A DNA stretch of 64,000 bases from JALOKP01 sp963800865. Its GTDB lineage: Bacteria > Acidobacteriota > Polarisedimenticolia > J045. Positions 59,066 to 64,000 of this stretch are shown piece after piece. Made by a program: the position numbers and the translations under genes. The notes beneath the pieces were generated by a model. The model was not told the DNA's origin. It made no database searches and worked only from the letters and a program-made list of their open reading frames with translations. The stretch spans positions 1,860,001 through 1,924,000 of the forward strand of contig CAWDCL010000004.1 of NCBI GenBank assembly GCA_963800865.1, written 5' to 3'. Each line of letters opens with the position of its first letter. Position 1 is the first letter of the stretch.

Positions 59066-59533
59066 TCACGCGCCGCAGGCGACGATGATCGACCACTCCT
59101 CGGGGCGAACCGGCGTCACCGAGAGGCGGTTGCCGCGGCGCAGCGTGACCATCGCCTCGAGACCAGGGGTCGCACGCAGCGTGTCGAGCGTCACGGCGCG
59201 GCGGAAGATCTGCTCGAGCTCGATCTCCACCCCGTACCAGCGCGGCGCGGCGGGATCGGCGCCGGGGTCGTGGTACGGCGACTTCCGGTCGAACTGGGTC
59301 GGGTCGGGCGCGGCGGCCCCGACGACGGCGGCCGTCCCGGCCACCGCCGGCGCGGGGATGCCGGAGTGATAGATCAGCACGCCGTCGCCGACGCGGACCT
59401 CGTCGCGCAGGAGATTGCGCGCCTGGTAGTTGCGGACGCCGTCCCAGAACGCCCGGCGGCCGGGACGGCGCGCGAGGTCGTCGATCGAGAAGGTGCCGGG
59501 CTCGGTCTTCATCAGCCAGTAGCGTCGCGCCAT
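59066..59533 (-). CDS. EVE-domain protein (PUA-like fold)
   Basis: This 155-residue protein shows the EVE signature: RYWLMKTEPGTFSIDDL, WDGVRNYQARNLLRDEVRVGDGVLIYHS and FDRKSPYHDPGAD. EVE domains bind modified bases in DNA or RNA and are related to the human thymocyte nuclear protein 1; the bacterial role is often unknown. A TACAAT box at 59553-59558 on the minus strand may be its -10. Confidence 0.9.
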   Translation of the reverse strand: MARRYWLMKTEPGTFSIDDLARRPGRRAFWDGVRNYQARNLLRDEVRVGDGVLIYHSGIPAPAVAGTAAVVGAAAPDPTQFDRKSPYHDPGADPAAPRWYGVEIELEQIFRRAVTLDTLRATPGLEAMVTLRRGNRLSVTPVRPEEWSIIVACGA

Positions 59534-59663
59534 CGGTCGGCTCCGGGCGGCGATTGTAGGGCGACGCGGCGGGGGGCTGCGAAGCGCCGGCCCGGTTAGA
59601 CTGCGCCCCTGCGTGCGCCCCCCCGCCGCCTTGCCTCCCGGCGGGATCGAAAGGCACCGACCG

Positions 59664-60476
59664 ATGACGCTCGCTCCCGCCCGCTACGAGCACTGCCTCG
59701 TCACCGGCGCCTCGGCCGGGATCGGCCGGGTCTTCGCCGAGCAGCTCGCGGCGCGCGGCGCCCGGGTCCTGACCGTCGTCGCGCGACGCGGGGACCGGCT
59801 CGCGGAACTGGCGGCGCGGCTCGCCGCCGTCCCTCGGCCGCAGCCGGTCGAGGTCCGGCCGGTCGGCGTCGACCTGGCGGAGCCGGGAGGCCCGGACCGC
59901 CTGCTCGATGCGCTGCGAAGGAGCGGGGGGCCGCCGGTCGACCTGCTGGTCAACAACGCGGGCTTCGGGCGCTACGGGGCCTTCATGGAGCGCGGCTGGG
60001 ACGACCACCTCCGGATGTACCAGCTGAACATGCTCACCCCCGCCGCGCTGGTCCACGCGTTGTGGGAGGAACTCGCCGCCGTGCCCGGCCGCGGCGTGAT
60101 CCAGGTTGCCAGCACCGCGGCCTTCCAGCCGATCCCCTACTTCACCTCCTACGCGGCGACGAAGGCCTTCCTGCGCAGCTTCTCGGAGGGGTTGTGGGGC
60201 GAGGCCCGCCCGGCCGGAATGCGCGTGCTGACGCTCTGCCCGGGACCCGTGCCGACCGAGTTCGGGCAGGTGGCGGGGACCAGCTTCCGCGTCCGGAAAG
60301 TCTCGACCGGGGCGGAGCGGGTCGTGCGCGAGGCGCTCGACGCCTACGAGCGGGGCCGGGCCGAACTCATCCCGGGCTTCGTCAACCGCGCGATGCGGTG
60401 CGCGGTCCGCTTCGCGCCGCTGCGCCTCGTGCTCTGGGGGGCGGCCAGGGTGGCCGGGACGAGCCGGCCGCGCTGA
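59664..60476 (+). CDS. Short-chain dehydrogenase/reductase
   Basis: This 270-residue protein has the classical SDR Rossmann pattern: TGASAGIGRVFAEQLAARGA for NAD(P) binding, NNAGFG after the fourth strand, a Ser in VASTAAF and the YxxxK pair in SYAATKAF. A C-terminal helix-rich region suggests membrane contact (FAPLRLVLWGAARV). The substrate is unknown; the sequence looks like the 'YqjQ/DltE-like' SDR group by eye. ATG 59664 is preferred over an upstream GTG at 59613. TAGACT at 59597-59602 may be its -10. Confidence 0.88.
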   Translation: MTLAPARYEHCLVTGASAGIGRVFAEQLAARGARVLTVVARRGDRLAELAARLAAVPRPQPVEVRPVGVDLAEPGGPDRLLDALRRSGGPPVDLLVNNAGFGRYGAFMERGWDDHLRMYQLNMLTPAALVHALWEELAAVPGRGVIQVASTAAFQPIPYFTSYAATKAFLRSFSEGLWGEARPAGMRVLTLCPGPVPTEFGQVAGTSFRVRKVSTGAERVVREALDAYERGRAELIPGFVNRAMRCAVRFAPLRLVLWGAARVAGTSRPR

Positions 60477-60518
60477 GCGACAGGCGGTGCCGCGCCGCGG
60501 CCGGCCGTCCGCGCCCGG

Positions 60519-61178
60519 TCAGGCCGGCTCGATGCACGCGGGCCCGTCGTTCCTCGCGCTGTTGACCGTCGGGCCGACCGCGCGCTCGCGCATGGCCTCG
60601 GCGGGAAAGGCACCGATCAGCCCCGCCACGGCGGCCGGGTCGCGCAACGCCGGATCGAGCCAGGCGTCGATCCGCTCGCGTGGCAGGATCGCGGGCATCC
60701 GGTCGTGGAACCGGGCCAGCAGTTCGTTCGGCCCCGTCGTCAGGATCGTGCAGGAGTCGAGTTCGGAGCCGTCGGCGGCGAGCCAGCGGTCCCACAGGCC
60801 GGCCAGCGCGAAGGGCGCCGCGTCGGCGAGCGTGAAGTAGTGGGCGCGGCGGGCCTTCGCGGTGCCGGTCCACTCGTAGAACCCGTCCGCCGGGACGAGG
60901 CAGCGCCGGTTGCGGAACGCGGCGCGGAACGACGGCTTCCCGGGCGCGGTCTCGGCCCGCGCGTTGAAGAGCAGCGGGATCCCGGCCAGGTCCTTCGTCC
61001 AACTCGGAACGAGACCCCAGCGGGCGAGGACCACCTCGCGGGCCGGCGCCTCGCGGACGATCGCGACCGCCTGGGTGGGCGCGATGTTGAACCGGGGGGG
61101 GAGCGCGGGGAAGTCAGGGAGCCCGAGGGCGGCGGCCACGGCCTGCGCCGGGGAGGCCAGCGTGAATCGTCCGCACAT
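60519..61178 (-). CDS. SRAP-family DNA-protein crosslink protein (HMCES/YedK-like)
   Basis: This 219-residue protein begins MCGRF, with catalytic C2 that forms a stable thiazolidine link with abasic sites in single-stranded DNA. Further SRAP motifs are RFNIAPTQ, WGLVPSW, NARAETAPGKPSFRAAF, LVPADGFYEW and RFHDRMPAIL with the conserved His. It protects abasic sites at replication forks. It is divergent from the gene at 61214, the two sharing a very short promoter region. Confidence 0.94.
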   Translation of the reverse strand: MCGRFTLASPAQAVAAALGLPDFPALPPRFNIAPTQAVAIVREAPAREVVLARWGLVPSWTKDLAGIPLLFNARAETAPGKPSFRAAFRNRRCLVPADGFYEWTGTAKARRAHYFTLADAAPFALAGLWDRWLAADGSELDSCTILTTGPNELLARFHDRMPAILPRERIDAWLDPALRDPAAVAGLIGAFPAEAMRERAVGPTVNSARNDGPACIEPA

Positions 61179-61187
61179 CGCGAGGCC

Positions 61188-61197
61188 ATTGTAGACT
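61188..61197. promoter_or_regulatory. Overlapping divergent -10 boxes
   Basis: The ten bases attgtagact hold TACAAT on the minus strand (toward the SRAP gene) and TAGACT on the plus strand (toward 61214), overlapping by two bases. The arrangement would make RNA polymerase choose one direction at a time. Confidence 0.35.
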
Positions 61198-61213
61198 GCG
61201 CCCGGGGAGACTC

Positions 61214-61510
61214 ATGGGTGATGAGCTGAAGTCGGCCTACGAGCTGGCCATGGAGCGGCTGCGCTCGCGGGAGCGGGAGGAGCGGGTGCCGCTCACCGAA
61301 GAGCAGCGGCACCGGATCGTCGAGGTCCGGGCCGAGTTCCAGGCTCGCCGCGCCGAGGCGTCGATCATGGCCGATGCGCGGAAGGCGGCGGCGCTCGCCG
61401 CCGGGGACGACGTGCGGCTGGAGCAGGTCGAGAACGAGTACCGCCGCGAGGTGGCGCGGCTGACCGCGGAGGAAGAGTCGCGGATCGAGGCGCTGCGCCG
61501 CGGGGAATGA
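61214..61510 (+). CDS. Small helical protein of unknown function
   Basis: This 98-residue, highly charged protein is predicted to be almost entirely alpha-helical (ELAMERLRSREREERVPLTEEQRHRIVEVRAEFQARRAE; VENEYRREVARLTAEEESRIEALR). I recognise no named family. The ATG is 16 bp after a TAGACT box. It precedes nifJ by 180 bp but a hairpin and a separate promoter lie between. Confidence 0.65.
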   Translation: MGDELKSAYELAMERLRSREREERVPLTEEQRHRIVEVRAEFQARRAEASIMADARKAAALAAGDDVRLEQVENEYRREVARLTAEEESRIEALRRGE

Positions 61511-61584
61511 CCGGAAACGGCGGGAATAAGCGGGTTCCGGGGCAAGTCAATCGGCATTTGGAGGCAAGCAACGAACGGGGGACG

Positions 61585-61613
61585 TTGACGCGCGGCCCGC
61601 TCTCGTTTACCGT
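61585..61613 (+). promoter_or_regulatory. Predicted promoter of nifJ
   Basis: TTGACG (61585-61590), a 17-bp spacer and TACCGT (61608-61613) leave a leader of about 70 bases before the ATG. The pair resembles the DksA-like gene promoter. Confidence 0.5.
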
Positions 61614-61634
61614 TTAGTTTGTCGCGCGTAATGA

Positions 61635-61655
61635 AACCGGCTCTTCGAGTCGGTT
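61635..61655 (+). other. Hairpin in the nifJ leader
   Basis: aaccggctc pairs with gagtcggtt around a ttc loop, a 9-bp stem with one G-T pair. It lies between the promoter and the nifJ start, so it may affect transcript stability or termination. No long T-run follows. Confidence 0.45.
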
Positions 61656-61690
61656 ATTTCCCTTACGCCTACCCAGTAGGGAGGTTCCGC

Positions 61691-64000
61691 ATGACCCGCC
61701 GGATGGTGACAGTCGACGGCAACGAAGCGGCGGCCAGCGTCGCGCACCGCACCAGCGAAGTGATCGCGATCTACCCGATCACCCCCTCCTCGCCGATGGG
61801 CGAGTTGTCCGATGCCTGGTCCTCGGAGGGACAGCGCAACATCTGGGGCTCGCTGCCCAGCGTGGTCGAGATGCAGAGCGAGGGCGGCGCCGCCGGCGCG
61901 GTGCACGGTGCGCTGCAGAGCGGAGCGGTGACGACCACCTTCACGTCGGCGCAGGGCCTGCTCCTGATGATCCCCAACATGTTCAAGATCGCGGGCGAGC
62001 TGACGCCCACCGTGTTTCACATCGCGGCCCGCTCGGTGGCCACGCACGCGCTGTCGATCTTCGGCGACCACTCGGACGTCATGTCCTGCCGCTCCACCGG
62101 GTACGGGATGCTGGCTTCGGGGTCGGTCCAGGAGGTCCACGACCTGGCGGCGATCGCGGTCGCGAGCAGCCTCGAGTCGCGGATCCCGTTCATGCACTTC
62201 TTCGACGGCTTCCGCACCTCGCACGAGGTGATGAAGATCGAGGAGCTGACGGACGACCAGCTCCGGGCGCTGATCCCGATCGCGGCGGTGCAGGGGATGC
62301 GCGCGCGGGCGCTCGACCCGGCCCGGCCGGTGCTGCGCGGGACGGCCCAGAACCCGGACGTCTTCTTCCAGGCCCGCGAGGCCTGCAACCCGTTCTACGA
62401 CGCCACGCCGGCGATCGTCGAGAAGGTGATGGAGCGCTTCGCCGGGATCGCCGGCCGGCGCTACCGGCTGTTCGACTACTTCGGAGCGCCCGACGCCGAG
62501 CGCGTCGTGATCATGATGGGTTCGGCGGCGGAGGCGGCCCAGGCAACGATCGAGTACCTGGCGGCCAAGGGCGAGAAGGTCGGCCTGATCAAGGTCCGGC
62601 TCTACCGGCCGCTCGCCCTCGACCGGATGCTGGCCGCGATCCCGCGCACGACCCGCGTCCTCGCCGTACTCGACCGCACGAAGGAACCGGGCTCGGCCGG
62701 CGAGCCGCTCTACCAGGACGTCGTGACCGCCTTCGCCGAGGCGGCTGCCGCGAAGGCGCTTCCGACCCCCGCGATGCCGGTCATCGTGGGCGGCCGCTAC
62801 GGCCTGTCGTCGAAGGAGTTCACCCCGGGCATGGTCAAGGGGCTGCTCGACGAGCTGGCGAAGCCGGCCCCGAAGAACCACTTCACGCTCGGCATCCTCG
62901 ACGACGTCGGCATGACGAGCCTGGCCTACGATCCCGGCTTCACCCTCCCGTCCGACGACGTCAAGCAGGCGCTGTTCTTCGGCCTCGGGGCCGACGGCAC
63001 CGTGAGCGCCAACAAGAACACGATCAAGATCATCGGGGAAGAGACCGAGTTCAACGCGCAGGGCTACTTCGTCTACGATTCGAAGAAGGCCGGCGCGGCG
63101 ACCGTTTCCCACCTGCGCTTCGGGAAGCGGCCGATCCTGGCGACCTACCTGCTCGACCAGGCCGACTTCGTCGGGTGCCACCAGTGGGTCTTCCTCGAGA
63201 AGTTCGACATGCTCGAGAAGGCGAAGGACGGTGCGGTCTTCCTGATCAACAGCCCCTACCCGGCGGAGCAGGTCTGGGACTACCTGCCGCGCCTGCACCA
63301 GCAGCGGATCATCGAGAAGAAGCTGCGGTTCTTCGTGATCGATGCCTACAAGGTGGCCCGCGAGGCCGGCATGGGGGGCCGGATCAACACGATCATGCAG
63401 ACCTGCTTCTTCGCGATCTCCGGCGTCCTGCCGCGCGAGGAGGCGATCGAGCAGATCAAGTCGGCGGTGAAGAAGTCGTACGGCATGAAGGGCGAAGCCG
63501 TGATCCGCCAGAACTTCGCCGCGATCGACCTGACGCTCTCGAACCTCTTCGAGGTCAAGGTTCCGGCGAAGGTCACCTCGACGATCGAGCTGCCGCCGGT
63601 CGTTCCGTCGTTCGCGCCCGAGTTCGTGCAGAAGGTGACGGCCGAGATCATCCGCGGTCACGGCGACGACCTCCCGGTCAGCGCCATGCCGGTCGACGGC
63701 ACCTTCCCGACCGCGACCGCGCAGTACGAGAAGCGGAACATCGCGCTCGAGATCCCGACCTGGGACCCGGAGACCTGCATCCAGTGCGGCAAGTGCGTGC
63801 TGATCTGCCCGCACGCCGCGATCCGGATGAAGGTCTTCGAACCGGCGCTGGCCGCCGGGGCCCCGGCCAGCTTCAAGCACACCGACTACAGGACCAAGGA
63901 CTTCAAGGGGATGGCGTACGCGCTGCAGGTCGCGCCCGAGGACTGCACCGGCTGCGGGCTGTGCGTGCACTTCTGCCCCGCGAAGAACAAGGCCGAGCCG
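61691..64000 (+). CDS. nifJ: Pyruvate:ferredoxin (flavodoxin) oxidoreductase, 5' part
   Basis: The gene runs off the right edge after 770 codons. It is the single-chain enzyme that decarboxylates pyruvate to acetyl-CoA and reduces ferredoxin or flavodoxin. The N-terminal domain reads VDGNEAAASVAHRTSEVIAIYPITPSSPMGE. The CoA-interaction and gamma-like regions include FGLGADGTVSANKNTIKIIG and TYLLDQADFVGCHQW. A two-cluster ferredoxin domain begins at C696 (CIQCGKCVLICP) and C752 (CTGCGLCVHFCP). The TPP-binding C-terminus should lie beyond the window. The ATG at 61691 follows tagggaggttccgc. The enzyme is oxygen-sensitive in most organisms. Confidence 0.97.
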   Translation, partial: MTRRMVTVDGNEAAASVAHRTSEVIAIYPITPSSPMGELSDAWSSEGQRNIWGSLPSVVEMQSEGGAAGAVHGALQSGAVTTTFTSAQGLLLMIPNMFKIAGELTPTVFHIAARSVATHALSIFGDHSDVMSCRSTGYGMLASGSVQEVHDLAAIAVASSLESRIPFMHFFDGFRTSHEVMKIEELTDDQLRALIPIAAVQGMRARALDPARPVLRGTAQNPDVFFQAREACNPFYDATPAIVEKVMERFAGIAGRRYRLFDYFGAPDAERVVIMMGSAAEAAQATIEYLAAKGEKVGLIKVRLYRPLALDRMLAAIPRTTRVLAVLDRTKEPGSAGEPLYQDVVTAFAEAAAAKALPTPAMPVIVGGRYGLSSKEFTPGMVKGLLDELAKPAPKNHFTLGILDDVGMTSLAYDPGFTLPSDDVKQALFFGLGADGTVSANKNTIKIIGEETEFNAQGYFVYDSKKAGAATVSHLRFGKRPILATYLLDQADFVGCHQWVFLEKFDMLEKAKDGAVFLINSPYPAEQVWDYLPRLHQQRIIEKKLRFFVIDAYKVAREAGMGGRINTIMQTCFFAISGVLPREEAIEQIKSAVKKSYGMKGEAVIRQNFAAIDLTLSNLFEVKVPAKVTSTIELPPVVPSFAPEFVQKVTAEIIRGHGDDLPVSAMPVDGTFPTATAQYEKRNIALEIPTWDPETCIQCGKCVLICPHAAIRMKVFEPALAAGAPASFKHTDYRTKDFKGMAYALQVAPEDCTGCGLCVHFCPAKNKAEP

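Noticed and set aside
61607..63970. A long minus-strand open frame opposite nifJ
   Set aside because: It is a mirror of the GC-rich third codon position of nifJ; its translation is Arg/Asp/Val-biased and has no recognisable domain. The same applies to the long frames opposite secA (9899-12871), the protease (42756-45632) and the Tam fusion (28690-31878).

Overview
The window reads as a chromosomal segment of a very GC-rich (roughly 70 percent by eye) Gram-negative, diderm bacterium. It carries a complete Tol-Pal cluster, a TamB/TamA-type outer-membrane assembly protein, bactofilin, and lipoproteins. A GWxTD-domain protein, a DUF4388 protein and secreted proteins ending in a 'GLYYLSRARSACG' type module point to Acidobacteriota, perhaps Thermoanaerobaculia or relatives; this assignment is an inference. 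Pyruvate:ferredoxin oxidoreductase and pyruvate phosphate dikinase suggest at least partly anaerobic pyruvate metabolism. No mobile element, phage or CRISPR array is visible.

Layout. 1-2774: pyrB (partial), pyrC and purC. 2796-5268 (-): secreted PQQ-type sugar dehydrogenase with PKD modules. 5409-7881: ECF sigma factor, zinc-finger anti-sigma factor and a bactofilin-like membrane protein. 7677-8753 (-): nagZ. 9030-15488: M23 peptidase, secA, an SPFH/zinc-ribbon protein and guaB. 15622-20859: mgtE, recO, glyQ and glyS, joined by 4-bp start/stop overlaps. 20926-23665: ppdK, whose frame is broken by 22 extra bases. 23685-26711: PIN-PhoH ATPase, DksA-like zinc-finger protein and an RlmI-like methyltransferase. 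26718-32890: a giant TamB-TamA fusion, followed by ruvX and mltG. 34384-39205: a small Cys-rich protein (-), a DUF721-like protein, and a GldA/GldF/GldG-type ABC system with a DUF4340 protein. 39171-46408: GWxTD protein (-), HEAT-repeat protein, bactofilin, degenerate methyltransferase, subtilisin-like protease and DUF4388 protein. 46481-46567 (-): tRNA-Leu(CAG). 46736-49444 (-): membrane spermidine-synthase-like protein. 49504-53635: rnr, archease and rtcB, an RNA decay/repair operon. 53754-58993 (-): rpsT and the tolQ-tolR-tolA-tolB-pal-cpoB block. 59066-61510: EVE, SDR, SRAP and a small helical protein. 61691-64000: nifJ, which runs off the window.

Two results stand out. First, TamB (inner-membrane anchored lipid/protein-transport bridge) and TamA (five POTRA domains plus an outer-membrane barrel) form one reading path of 2056 residues, so a single polypeptide would span the envelope. 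Second, three genes (ppdK, the Tam fusion and the sugar dehydrogenase) contain single extra G or C bases: 22, 2 and 1 respectively. Every one is +1 and can be placed at a codon boundary, and deleting them restores full-length conserved proteins. Consensus error is the simplest explanation, but the pattern is unusual and testable.

Promoters are recognisable: several upstream regions carry TTGACR, a 17-18 bp spacer, and a -10 close to TAGAMT. One of these (nagZ) implies a leaderless transcript. A dispersed imperfect palindrome with a constant TTC/TAC internal loop occurs three times, in intergenic DNA flanking genes.
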